Below, one piece after another: positions 34,371 through 47,200 of a stretch of DNA of 64,000 nt. This stretch comes from Brachionus manjavacas (Eukaryota > Rotifera > Eurotatoria > Ploima > Brachionidae): positions 186,001 to 250,000 of the forward strand of contig JAHQIY010000003.1 of NCBI GenBank assembly GCA_019054805.1. The letters run 5' to 3'. Position 1 is the first letter of the stretch; the number at the start of each line of letters is the position of its first letter. A model generated the notes under the pieces. The model saw only the letters and a list, made by a program, of their open reading frames with translations, had not been told where the DNA came from and did not search any database. A program made the position numbers and the translations under genes.

Positions 34371-35329
34371 AATAAGGAATAAGGAATTTATGAAATAAGG
34401 AATAAAAAATGAAATAAGGAATTTAGTAAGGAAATTTAATTTTTTATTATCTTGATTAATATTCATTTAAAAGCTAAGATGAAGTTTAAAATGTTCCAAT
34501 TACAGGAAGAGATTAGGGAAAAAATTACCTCAATTAAATTGAAAATAAACCTAGAATCACCCAAAAGAGAGCTAAAACTTATCGGTACTTATCGAAGCAA
34601 CGGTTCAGCAAATGGAAGTATTGTATTTAAGAGGAAAAAGAGCGGATTATGAAAGCTCCGGAAAGAATCGAGAATACATTAAACGGGCTGAATCGTGCAT
34701 TGAGTTTTTTCGGATTAAATTTTTATATTTTTAATGGTTCTTTTTTAACTTGAAATTTTTACTTATCATTTTAAACGAAAATTTGATACGAATCTATTTC
34801 ATTTCATTTTCTTTAAAAAAAAGGAAGTAAAATATTTTTATCAATTAATGATCTGCATAACCATCAAGATTATAACATATTATTTACCATTTTCGGCTTT
34901 TTAGGAAGAGATTGAAAAAGCTGGAATTTCTAGGAATATGATTTATAATGTCGGATTATATAATTTCTTCTTAAATATTCATTTCAGATTTTACTGAAAA
35001 AATGATAAGAATTATTTCAAAATAAATAAATTTTTTAGGAATATTTTAATTTTTTTATTTATTTTTCAAATTTAAAAATTATTATTTAAAATAAATTTTG
35101 ATAATATAATATATAAATTCATGTGAATTGATAAATATTGACCTCGTTGTACCATACTTAAATTTTTGTTAATAAATATAATTATCATGAGACCAATAAA
35201 AATATTTTTAAGTAAAATTCATGTAAGTTTTCGTCATCCGAATTCGACTCCTGGCTATCTTCTTTTTGAACTGGTTTGAATATTCCATTACAGTCAAAAT
35301 ATTTGTTTACAATATTTTTGAAATAAAAA

Positions 35330-35732
35330 AATATTTTCAAGACACATCTAAAACATAACAAAAGTTTAAAATTCTATTTTTTAGGTTGCCAAAACACTGG
35401 CCTTGTTGGATTGTGAATTTTAGATTATTAATTTATACATTAAGTGGTTGGACAGAGAATGTTCCAGTTGCTTCATTTTACAGAATATTTTTTAGCTTGT
35501 CCAAATAAAATATATGGTGTATTTTATATTTTGTTTCTGATTTTGTACTAAAATTTACAAAATTCTTAATTTTTCAGATGTATTGCAGAATTTTGCAGAA
35601 TTAGTATATTGGTGTTACAAAGGTTATATCAGTTGCTACTATTTACAGAACATGTTTTGCTTCTTTAGAAGCTGAGCTTAGGCATTTTTATATTTTGTAT
35701 TTGTTTTTTGTATCAAAATTCACAATGCAAAA
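35330..35732 (+). repeat. Dispersed repeat, copy in unit 3
   Basis: Carried along by the tandem duplication. Practically identical to the unit 1 copy. Confidence 0.65.
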
Positions 35733-36072
35733 ATTATGGGGGAAGAAAATTCAAGTACTAAAAAGGAATCTAAAGGAAAATCTTTAAAGGAATCCACATC
35801 AGCTAATACAATAAGTTGATGTTTTGATGATTCTTTGAACAGAATAGAAATATTGCTGGTCAGCTTAATAAAATATCTCAAGAGTTTTAAATGCAATGTT
35901 TAAAACGGATTGCAATCGAAAATGAAAATAAATGTCAAGCTTCAAAATCAAAAACATTTGAAGATGCAATACATATGGCAACAAGATCAGAAGAAGTGAT
36001 TGGCTACAACAATCAAAAGGTAAAGATGAGCGCAAAAAAACCTAATAGAAACAAGAGTTTGGTTAGTAGAAA

Positions 36073-36729
36073 TTGCAAAATCCTGATTTTCAAAATACAA
36101 TTTCAAAATATGAAACTAAAAGCTATATGTTAAGATATGAGCAAAGTAACTTTTTGGGTGCAAAGCATGTAAAACTGTTAGATGTTCCTGCTAATGTTGA
36201 TGACAATAGTGTAACAGGAATTCTCGATACTAGATCTACGACATCAGTGATATTAAAGGACCTAGTGGACAGACTGAATATTAAGTACGAGAAACCGGAA
36301 TATTCCATAATTATGGCAAGTGGTTGTAAAAAACTTCCGATTGGCTCAACGAAACCTATTAAGCTAACAAATTTTGGAAAAACAGCGTACGTTCGTCGTC
36401 CTATTACCAACCTTCTAGACAATATACTCGTCGGATTAAATTGGTTTAACGAAACAGGTGTAATCAAAGATTCTAAGAACAGAAGAGCATTTATACCTCC
36501 AGAACCATCAGAGTCTCTATATGAGGATGACATAAATGGCTTTAATGAAAAATCTTTCTTATCAGTAATAAATGAAGAAGAAATTGATCTATTGGAATTG
36601 GAAAATGACGCAAATTGGAATACCAAAAGCAATCAAGACTTAATAGATGAAAAGGTTTTAAATAAACGAGAGCTAAGTAAAGTAAGTCTTTTCATGAAAA
36701 CAATCAATGATGTGTTTGCTACTGATTAA
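36073..36729 (+). pseudogene. Retropepsin region, unit 3
   Basis: Identical in translation to units 1 and 2, with the same Gly-to-Arg change in the active-site triad. Confidence 0.7.
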
Positions 36730-38380
36730 AATAACCTTTGTCGCTGCAAGATGCGTAAACATGAAATTTGTGTTGAAAACAAACATCCGATTTTTCTATG
36801 TCATTTTAGAAAATCAGAGAAAAAAAGACAAGAAAAAAAAACCAAAATAGAAAAAATGCTTAAGGCTAGTATAATCAGACATTTAACAAGTCCGTGGTCG
36901 TTCCCTATAGTAATGATTGGTAAGAAAGATAAGCCAAACGATTTTGCGTAGATTACCGTAAACTTAATTCGGTTCCTTAATGGATCCATTTCCAATCCCA
37001 AGAAAAGATGATGTTTTAGACAGCATGAGTGGTGCAAAATGGTTTTCTTCTCTAGATCTAAAGTCCGGATATTGGCAAGTTGAACTAGATGAAAATTTAA
37101 TTTCAAAAACTTAATTTCAAAAACTTGCTTTAGTCCTAGACCTACTCAATAAAGCTGGTCTAAAATTGAATAGAGAAAAGTGTAAATGGTTTAGAATCTC
37201 AATCAGATTATTAGGTTCCATTGAATCACGAGATGGTGTATTCATGGATACAAACAAAATAAAATATATTCTTAAAAGACCGGAGAATGTAAAGCAAATT
37301 CAAGAATTTCTTGGTCTTACATGGTTATTACTGACGATTTGTTAAAGATAATGCTAAAATGGATCAACCTCTCTAAAATTTACTAAAAAAGGATATACCG
37401 TTTGTATGGTCGGTTGAATGCCAAGAAGCATTTAATGAACTAAAAGAGAGCCTGATCAAGTACCAGTTTTGAGATTACCCGATTAATCAAAGAAATTTTT
37501 CCTATATACAGATGCTTCATCATTTGCACTGGGTGCAATTTTGTCGAAAAAATATGAAAATAACTTGAATTATGTATGTCTGTATGCTTCAAGAAATCTC
37601 AAAAACGCTGAAATTCATTATGGAATTACTGAAAAAGATAGCTTGGCTGTGGAATGGGCTGTTAAATTCTTTCGAATTTATGTATATGGTACTAAGTTTT
37701 AAGTCATCACAGAACATGCAGCTCTCAAATGACTTATATATCCATCAATAGATCCAACTAGTCGTTTGGCTAGATGTACATTATGTCTTCAAGTCTATGA
37801 CTTTGAGATAATCCACAGAAAAGGTGTAATTCATTGCAATGTCGATGCTTTAAGTCGTCCAGTTTTATACAATACAAGATCTAAATCGAAAGTGACTGAA
37901 GAATCCGCTCAGAACGATCAAGATGCTATTGATAAACTATTAGACCCATATTGATTGTACTTTACTGTATTTTCTTCATAATGGTCGTCATAGAGATGGT
38001 ATCTCAAAGAAAAATGCAAAAAGAGTAGAAAAACTTGCTATTCATTACAAATGGAAAGATGATAAGCTTTTCATCAAACTAGATGAGAATCCAGAAAGTG
38101 AAGACAATTGGTCTAAATGGTCTAAATCGTCATTATGGTCCGGAAGCAACTACGAAAAGACTCAAAAAGCAATAGTTTTGGAAAATTATGGACAAAGATG
38201 TCAAACTCATAATTGGTAAATGTGTTCAATGTCAGAAACACAACAAAGAAAGACAAGTTTACCATCCTGCTAAGGCAATAATAGTCAAAACCGTTTTTTG
38301 AATGAATAGCTATAGATCCTATTTAGGGTTTACCAGAGACTCCAGAAGGTGTCAAAGTTATACTTGTTAGTACCGAACCT

Positions 38381-38689
38381 TTGACTCGTAAAGCTTGGGC
38401 TTCTTGTATACGTAATAAAACCCAAGAAGAACAGGCGCAGTATTTATGGTCATTCATTGCTGAAAATGGACCTCCAAAAGAGCTGATGTCGGATCAAGGT
38501 AAAGAATTCCTAAACAAAAAGGTTACTTCTCTATTAAAACTAAGCGGTATTGAAAGAAGAGTTACTTCAACGTACCATCCACAAACAAATGGCTTAACGG
38601 AACGTTTTAACAAAACCCTTATAAACAGCTTGAAAAAACATGTGGACTCAAGTACGGAAGAATGGATCGATAGGCTTTCTATATTGTAA
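38381..38689 (+). pseudogene. Integrase fragment, unit 3
   Basis: Same core as the other units but with the genuine downstream sequence (STEEWIDRLSIL) before a stop. This identifies unit 3 as retaining the original element arrangement. Confidence 0.75.
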
Positions 38690-39120
38690 TGGCATACAAT
38701 ACAAAAGTTAACACTGCTTCGGGATTTAATCCTTTTGAACTATACTTTGGAAGAAAAGTTAATCATTTCCAAGATTATCGAACCTCTGATGAAAATGAAA
38801 ATGATTGAAATGATTTAAAAGCAATTTGTAAACGAGCTTTAGAGATAAAGAAATTACAAGAAGTAACTCTAAACAATTTAAATGATGAATAAGTGAATAA
38901 GTATCAAACAAGACAAAAATCAATACAAAATGAAAGAAATCTTGTTAAGCACACAACCATCAACATTGTCTATAAAACCAAAAACATCATAAGAACAGCT
39001 ATCGTACTTATCAGAACAACCACCACCAACACAAGAAGTATCACAACTAAAAGCAAAGAACAAAAAAGGTAAAAATAAAAGTGCTATTATTAAAAGTCAA
39101 GCTCGATTTGCTAAAATGAT

Positions 39121-40257
39121 TTAAATTTTTATTTTTTATTTTTTCTCTTATATTTTTGTTAATAGATCTAACTATTTATTTTTTATTATTTAATAAAATT
39201 TTAAAAAAATCACATTTTTTTTTAATAAAACTGACTAAAACTTTATTGTTACTAGGAAATTTCCACTTAATTAAGTACGACTAAAACATATTCGTTTATC
39301 GGACATGGTATTTCTAAATTTTCTTTGGTACTTGATAAAATTTAAATAGACACTGACTAAAAACTAAGTCATGGATGAAATGGTTTCTAACTCATTAATG
39401 ATTCATCTATCTATTTTGATCGATTAATCATCGCTTTTTTATTGACTCGGTCATCGATTTATTTTTTTTAAATTCAAGAAAATCTGATTTTTAAAATTTC
39501 GACAAAAATAAAAAGTGCGTCAAAAAAATATTTCAATTATTTTTTTTAAATAGATAGCTGATTTGTATCTCAGCAAAAATAGATAGGGAGATTATAATAG
39601 CTTTAAAAATAACAACTGGCGACTTCAAATCCAAAGAAATAATATTTCTTTTCCCAGTGTTAAATACTGATAAATAACATGGGTTCAAAGTATTGCATTG
39701 TGCAACCATAGACATTTAAGTTGGCTAGAGTCGGTGTAGCAGTTTCTGAGAAAAATAAAACACCATTAAAAATTTTAGAAAAGTTAAAAGCGATTGTTTA
39801 TTTTCGAAAAATTTGGAAAACATCCAAAAAAAATTACATTATAATAATTAAAATTTTATGATAAAATTCAAAAATAAATGGGATATTGAGTAGAAATTTA
39901 ATCAATTTTTCAGCCTTGTTATCATCTTTTTCATTTCAAACTTCAATCAAAAAAAATCCAAAAAAATCTTAACTTTTTTTTTATGTTCGTAAAAATATTA
40001 AGCCCAAAAAAATTTTTTTTTTTTCACATCAATTATCATTTTAATAATCTGAATCGATGCAAAAAAAATTAAAAGAAAAAAAACTACATTGCCATTCTTC
40101 TTTGTGACTCTATGGCAACACCAATGTAATAATCTCACAAGAAAAAATTTAAGTGCATGAATCCAATTTCGGCACGAGCATAATAATATCATAAATTATA
40201 CTTAAATAATTATTGAGTTAAATTATTATAGCTTGCCTAAATCTTGAAAAAAAAGGA
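39121..40257 (+). other. Upstream region of kinase copy B
   Basis: AT-rich, no coding sequence. It should contain the copy B promoter and 5' UTR. I see no sequence shared with the upstream region of copy A, so the two copies probably do not share control sequences. Confidence 0.5.
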
Positions 40258-41263
40258 ATGCAAAACGACTCCACGCAGCCTATCGATATTCCCAAATTGA
40301 ACAACGATGATGAGAATGAGGTACAAGAAGACGATGATGATGATGATGAGCTAAGTGAAAGCGATCACAAATACCAAAGCTTGTTAGAGCTTAATTCGCC
40401 AATTAAGAGAACAGTACGCAAAAAAAAGAAAAAAAAAGAATTGAAAAAAATTGCCAGTAGACACAAACTACCGGTGAAAGCATCGCGACTAGAAAATTCG
40501 GCTTGCTACATGTACGATCAAGTAAACGATCTGGCCAGTTCGATTCAGGAGTGCCAAGTGGCTTTTAATGCAAAGATGAACGAGCCGTCTGTTCAAACAG
40601 AAAAGGCGGTTTTCAATCGCTCAGTGAGCGCCGATCCCTTCGACCGCGATAGAACCAAAATGCGCATAGAAAATCTGCTAAGACTGGCTCTAAGAAACAC
40701 GCAAAAATTCCAACAATTGGTCCCGCCGCCCACTCCGCTCAGCTCGTCTCTGCCCCACTATTCCAACTCTCCCAAGCACAATTTTCAAGTGATGTCCTGT
40801 GCCGACCAAAACGACAGAGTCAAGCAGTCGGACGCCATTTGGAAGGAGCTGTTCGACTATTTTGATTTCTACAATGATCGGTGCAAGTCGATGCAAGAGC
40901 TGGACGAACGCATCGAGAAGAAAAGAAGCGAAATAGCTCAAAAGATAGACATCATTTTGAAGCTTGACTATTCGCGCATAAAGCAAGTGATGGACATGGA
41001 CATAAAGCAGACGATGTTCTCCATTTTAGACTATTCAAAGCTGTACGAGAACAAAATTTACATTGATCAATTGTGCTACTTGAACTTGTTGATCCAGGAC
41101 GATTTGAACAACATTTGCTACATTGAGAGTCTGTATCCGTCGATTAGATGCTTGAAGAGCGAACAGCCGCTCTATGCTGACCCCAAGTTTGACTCCACTG
41201 CCAAAACACTGCTCCTGTGGCACAAAATAGTCAAGGACTTGATGCTCAAATCGGATCAATTGG
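40258..41263 (+). CDS. MAP3K4: Kinase copy B, exon 1
   Basis: 1006 nt. Encodes the acidic and basic N-terminal low-complexity segment, a middle block with RSVSADPFDRDRTKMRIENL, and the conserved helical block ending MLKSDQLG. The donor is GTAATT. Positions 40837-41255 match copy A with two mismatches in 419 bases, while the 579 bases before have no more than patchy similarity. The longer antisense ORFs over this exon are shadows. Confidence 0.9.
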
Positions 41264-44200
41264 GTAATTACTTGCTTTTGCTTGCTACACGACTAAAGAA
41301 AATTAAGAGTCTTTCAAAAAAAAAATTTTTAATTTATATACCAAAATAAATTGGTGTAATTTCTCAATTAAGCCTATGACGTCAATCCAAATGCATGTAT
41401 TAAATGTTTTTTTTTTTTAGCATAATCATTATGGCTTTTTGTCAATGATTCTGTTAGATGCCCGGCAATTTCGGTTTAGCACTTTTTTCTCTCGCATCGC
41501 TTGCATGAACTAGTGGTCAATTGATTGCTCTTTTGGCCAAGTAAAATTTCAGTCATTTATTTTTAATTGCGCTCAAACTATTCATCACATAGACTAGATC
41601 AGGAGCTCATTTTATTCATTGTCAAGTAAGGATTTAGAAAATACACAAAACATGTACTTAAGAATAAAATTTACGAGGAATTCTTGGGTCAATTAAAACA
41701 GACTGGTCACGTGATTATTTCACGTAAAACTAATAAAAATTTCATAAAATCAAGTGGATATTTTTTTTAATTCTAAAAAATATGTATTTATCAATGATTA
41801 ATTTTGTAATCTAATAACTCAATATTAACACGAAACATGACTTTGTTAATAAAATTTTCAGGTTTGAAGTTCATTGAAAGCTTATTATTAAGACTCAAAC
41901 ACCGAATTATTTTTATACGTTTAGTAATAAAAGAGTCCAAAAAACCTGTTTAAAAAAATATGCTTTTCCGATAGCATAAGTTACCATAATTATTCAAAAT
42001 ATGTTAAAAAATATACTGATTATAAAAATAAATGTCTCTTATTTATTATAATTTTAATTTAAAAAATATTAAGCATAGTTTTAAGTTAAATTTAAAAATT
42101 ATTCATTAAATAAATCAGATACAAATACAGGAAAAAAAACATTTTTTAAATTCGTATCACTTGTTCTTAACAATTTTTACAGGTCTTTTAAAAACATTCT
42201 CCCCTACACAAACACCACACATACATAGTTTACATTTGTCACAAATAAAGCTCGATTTGTTTCCACTACGAAAACAAATTTAACTTCATAAATTCTTGAC
42301 CACATGGCTTTGAGAGGAACATTTTGGCATTAAGCACTTGTTGCATAAAAGATGCCGATAAAAGCTAACACATCTCTTTTTGTAAAATGAATTTATCATC
42401 TACAAGTCAATAATCATGAAAAATTCTGACAGTTTGGTCTCATTTATTTACGTGTAGCATAGCTTGTTAGTCTAACTTTCTCATCTAAAATTTATCCACG
42501 ATAAATTTTATCCAGAATGATGTAGAATAAGCAATATGAGTTGCTTATTCTTTTTCAGTTTATTAATTACCTAAGTATTCATCTAATTCTTATTCAGTAT
42601 TAGGCTGATTATGTGTGGCATAGGATTAATTGAACTAGCAAAAAGGATGAATTTTACTAGATATTATATTAAAATATAAAAAGGATGAAATCAACTAGAT
42701 AATTTTGTTAACAAATAGATAAAACGACAAAACACTATATAAAAATATTTTTTACTAGATAAAAATATTATTTGATAGACAAGAAAATAAAAAAAACTAT
42801 ATAAAAAAATGAGTACTGATATTTCTTTTCTTTTAATGTGCGACTCATGAACATGATCAGCATCATATTGATTGTTGTTTAAAGCAGCTCTTTTTTTTGA
42901 TTGAGAGGCTTGAAAATCAGAAGGAGATATAGGGCGAGTTGGTCGTGGAGCCACTTCGTATGCTTCTTCACTACTAAGTTCGGTGTCCTCCGAACTAGTC
43001 GTATTCGAAGAGTCTGTGTAGGGATTTCATAACTTAGAAAAATTATTTCAGATTAAAGTTTATGTTCAGTGGTTGAAAAACTTGGTCTAGTAGGTTAGGT
43101 GAACCATAGTTCAATTATTAACCGAAAAATCTTGTTCTCAGATTTTGTGAACTGTTGGTTCACCCAATTTTTTTGTTCAAAATTGAATTAGACGAACAAT
43201 TTTTAGATTATGTGAACAAATTGAATAAAGCTATTTAATAGAATGCTTAATTCTCGAAACTGATATAAAATTAGTTATTTAGTTAATTTTTCAAAATAGA
43301 TGAAAAAATTTAAAAAAGGTGAACATTTTTTAGACTGGGTGAACCAACAGTTCATAAAACCTGAGAACAAGAATTGTTCCAGTAATAGGTGAGCCATTGT
43401 TTATCTAAGCGACTAGACCCGAAAAACTTTGTTTTCTTCTTATATAATTTTTACTTTAGTGATAATTTACTTTCGTTTGGTGAATTTTAACAAAAACTCA
43501 ATTTATGAAAAATTAAAAACAGAGCGTAGATAGTTTTTTTAAATAACAAATATTATCTAAAGGATCAGCAAATTGAATCACTAAAACTACACTGATTGTA
43601 AATAATAGCCTTTTAAAAGTAAGACTATCTAAAAATCTGACAAAATAGAGAAAAAATGTGTAAAAGTAAACTAACTGATCAACAAAGATGTTTAATTGCT
43701 TGTTTTTTGAAAAATCAGACAAAGATTGAAAGAGAAATAGCCGACTTGACGAAATAATGAACAGAAAAACAATCAAATAGAAAAAAGTTTGATTCTAACT
43801 TTATGTGACATACTGGACAGAAATATTCATTAATTCATTTAATCAACACTTATGAAAAATAAATTTTAAAATCAATTTTTAAAAAGAATTTTTCAATATA
43901 ATAAATAAAATAAATCAATCAATTAAATAATCAATACTAATTTCTTTTTCTTTTATTTTTATTATTCTGGCAGCGGAGCAACAGGTAAAACCTTGTTTAT
44001 ATTATTTCATTTATTTGTTTTCTGTACTGAGCTAGGGCTTATTGTGTCTATTACTTTTATAAATCTTTCTAATAACTCTTTCCATAGCTGAATCTACTTG
44101 ACAATGTAAATAAAAATTATTAAAAAAAAAAAAAAAAAAAAAATCCTAATTTATTTTTATTTTTTTCTTTATAATCTAAATTTTGTAAAATTAAAATTGC

Positions 44201-47200
44201 TAACAAGAGGGCTGAAAAGAAGGCTATGCCATTCGGAGCTGCCCTGGAAATTCCCCTTTCCTAAATTATCTTTTAAATAAATAAATAAATAATAACTCTT
44301 TCCGTGTGCCATAAGCCCATAGAGTTAAATTAATTAATTTAACGATTAGGTATTAGGTTTCATAATTGATCTAGATCATAATTTTACCAAATTTGCATTT
44401 AATTTATCAATTCAAGTTAATAGGAAATTATTTCCTATCTTGCAACTTCAGTAAAGGTACAGTTTTTTGAGATCTACATCCTCCCGTATTTTGACTATTG
44501 CTCTACGCTTTTATGCTATTTTTCAAGAGAAGCAATATATAAATTAGTCAAGGATCATTATATTATATTATATTATATTATATTATATTATATTATATTA
44601 TATTATATTATATTATATTATATTATATTATATTATATTATATTATATTATATTATATTATATTATATTATATTATATTATATTATATTATATTATATTA
44701 TATTATATTATATTATATTATATTATATTATCAGACATTTAACAGTGAAAAAAATTTGTCCTTGAATTCAAGAAATTGAAGCAAAAATTTTTTAAACCAC
44801 ATTTTTTTTTGTAAAGGAAGATTTTTGGGCTTTGCCAAACGGCCCGAATACTTGGAACACTGGAACTGGTTCGAACAGCGTTTGAACTATTCGCGGGGCG
44901 AGTATGAAAAAGTCCAAGAGTGGCTTAATTTAAACATATCTCAGAGTCAAAGTAGCTCGACATTAGTCGACTCGCCACCAAACAGTCATGGTCCCTCTCC
45001 CACCATAGTTTTCAGAGAGCCGACCTGTGCATCTTTGGCGCCTAACCAAAGCGAAACAAATCTATTCCTAAGACAAATCAGTTACTTGATCAGACGTCCC
45101 AAAGAGTTGCACACAGCCGAAAACGAAACTCTACAATCAAGCATATCGTTTAACTTGTTGTCGAGCCGAACCTCGCCGGACTCGATCGGCATACAGCAAG
45201 AGCACTTGTTTCCCGTCATCATACACCACGTCGATTCGTTCATGAGAAAATCGGTGCCCAGGAACAGTCCAGAGCCGAGTCCGCAGTCATGCGAAGAAGT
45301 CAAGTTCTCGCTGAACGAGGCTGACGAAAACGAAAGCGAAGAAGAGGACGAACAAGAGCTGAAATCAGTGATCGAAGCAGACGCGGACACCAAGTCAACA
45401 ATGAAAGACAATAGAAAAAAGCTCTTTAGAGAATTTCTGCGCAAGCGGCTGCGCAAATTTGGCCTGACCAAAACTTGCGACAAAATCCGCGAGGTAGTGC
45501 TCACTTCGTTGTCTCATGCGCTGCTCGCCCTCCAAATAGACAAATGCCAAAAAAGCGCCATCAAACAGCTCACCGACTATCATTTGATTCCACTGCATCA
45601 CAAGTGCCGAGAGATGATACAAACATTTTACCATGACGAAGAGTCAGTGAAATTCGGAGTGCAGTCGGAAGCGTTCACTCGCTTGGGCCTGCCATCCTAC
45701 CGGCCCCTATTCATCTACTTGAACAATGTTATCCTCGAACTGATGCATTTGTGTGTTGAAATGCAGAACGAGAACAAAGGCGCCATCAATCAGCATCTCG
45801 AGTCCAAATTTAGTCTGCTGAGCATCGAAGTGTTGACCAACGAGTGCCGTGAGTGCATCGAACAGGCCATTCTAGTGCGTCAGTTCTACTACCACATGAT
45901 CTATTCGGTGTTCGACCTAAACGAAATGGACGTTCAGCAACAGCTCGAAAAAGACCTGTACAAATTTGACGACGACCTGAAGCGCACAATATCCATCTAC
46001 TTGGACTTTATTACCAACTGGGTGCAGGACTTGGTGCGAGTGTCGAACTTTTCCAAGGCTTTGTGGGTGCTGGACAACGAGTGGAACTTTTGCAAGAACA
46101 ACTTGTACTTTGTCACCGCCACCGAGGACATTTACGCCAGCCGATTCTGCAACATGGGCATCCATGTCTACGAATCTCTCATAAACATGTTCAATATAAT
46201 TGACAGCAAGTACAAGGAGCCGTTGAGGATTGAGATAGACAGTTTGTTCTGGGACGAAAGGTACAGGTCTGTGGGCGTCGATTTGACGTCTATTTCGCTC
46301 TCGGTCCTGCAGCCGTCCACCGAGTCCGATGAAGATCACAACGAAGACGAGTTTTTGACTCGACAAACGTCGTGCTCTTCCAACGAAAAGCTAAATTTGA
46401 ATTTCAATGAGTTCAAAGAGGAAATAAACAAATTTAGGAAATTTTGCCTGCGCACTCTCGACTTTACAGCCGAGTTTTTGGCCGATCTGGAGCTCGCGGC
46501 CAAATATGAGTTGACTCACGACTTGCAGACTCTACTCGACAAGCTGTACACAAGCAACCATGTTCTGGTCAATTTTACCAATCAAGAACTTTTGAACGAC
46601 TCATCTGAGCGCTCGTTTTTGATTTTTGTCCCGCAAGAATTTGCCAAGGACAAAATTCAAATAGTCCGCTTGTTGTTCATAATCAGCGAGAAGGATACCT
46701 ATGAGACAAAAGAGGTCAATGTGAAAGCAAAGAGTGGCACAAGTGAAGCTGTACGCAGACTAAGTAGTTCGAACTCAATTTTTGATCCGTTTGCTGACGA
46801 TCAAAGAGACACTGTGCTCAGAAAATTGTCCGAATTCGCTCAGAAAATTGGCCCCGTGTTCAGCGCTGGCTCGTCGCCAGTCTCAAAAGAACAATCTCAA
46901 AAAAACGCCTTCATCATCAGTCCGTCTCACAACACAAATGGATACTTGTTGTATCTAAAGCTAAATGACCCCAAGGAGAAATGGAATTGGCGGGGACAAA
47001 AAATCGATCTGCATGCATCTAGACCTGTCAGACTTTCTCTTTACCACCATTTAAAACCCAATGTATTGGACTCCGAAAAGAAAATTTTGTATCTAATAAC
47101 CTCGAAGCAATCGGTTTTGATGGAAAAGAAAATTAATGTCAAACAAAAACTTCAAGGTAACTTTTTAAATCTAGGACTTTGTCCATTTGAAAAACACGTT

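Larger units (their letters stand above)
25823..38659 (+). repeat. Three head-to-tail copies of a 4.29-kb unit
   Basis: Units 25823-30111, 30112-34408 and 34409-38659. They are almost identical; the differences I see are mainly homopolymer lengths and single bases (for example around 27150, 31440 and 35730). Each contains the coiled-coil gene 3' end, a dispersed repeat and a Ty3/gypsy element cut inside integrase. Junctions 1/2 and 2/3 share the same 41-bp insertion (30071-30111). The third unit continues into the rest of the element to about 39120, so it, or its ancestor, is the original. Confidence 0.92.
35827..39120 (+). mobile_element. Dead Ty3/gypsy element, unit 3, with its 3' continuation
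   Basis: The same damage as the other two units. It is the only copy that continues past the unit boundary: after 38659 the integrase goes on with EEWIDRLSIL, then in another frame MAYNTKV, SGFNPFELYFGRKV and a charged tail to about 38895. The last part to 39120 is Lys/Gln/Thr-rich and has no recognisable LTR. No polypurine tract or 3' LTR could be delimited. Confidence 0.8.
41264..44816 (+). other. Copy B intron 1
   Basis: Contains a minus-strand exon-like piece (about 42820-43012), a Mutator-like MITE (43084-43420), a short LINE (44084-44290) and a microsatellite (44557-44731). The remainder is AT-rich with no visible gene. It is not alignable with copy A intron 1. Confidence 0.75.

Noticed and set aside
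25823..38659. Tandem array considered as an LTR-retrotransposon tandem sharing LTRs, or as a CRISPR-like array
   Set aside because: The unit boundary lies inside integrase with a templated insert, not at an LTR. The repeats are 4.3 kb long, with no spacers and no cas genes, in an animal genome.
40155..40172. AATTTCGGCACGAG upstream of copy B, resembling a cDNA-library adaptor (AATTCGGCACGAG)
   Set aside because: One base differs and it is embedded in ordinary genomic sequence with no sign of a cloning junction. Taken as chance.
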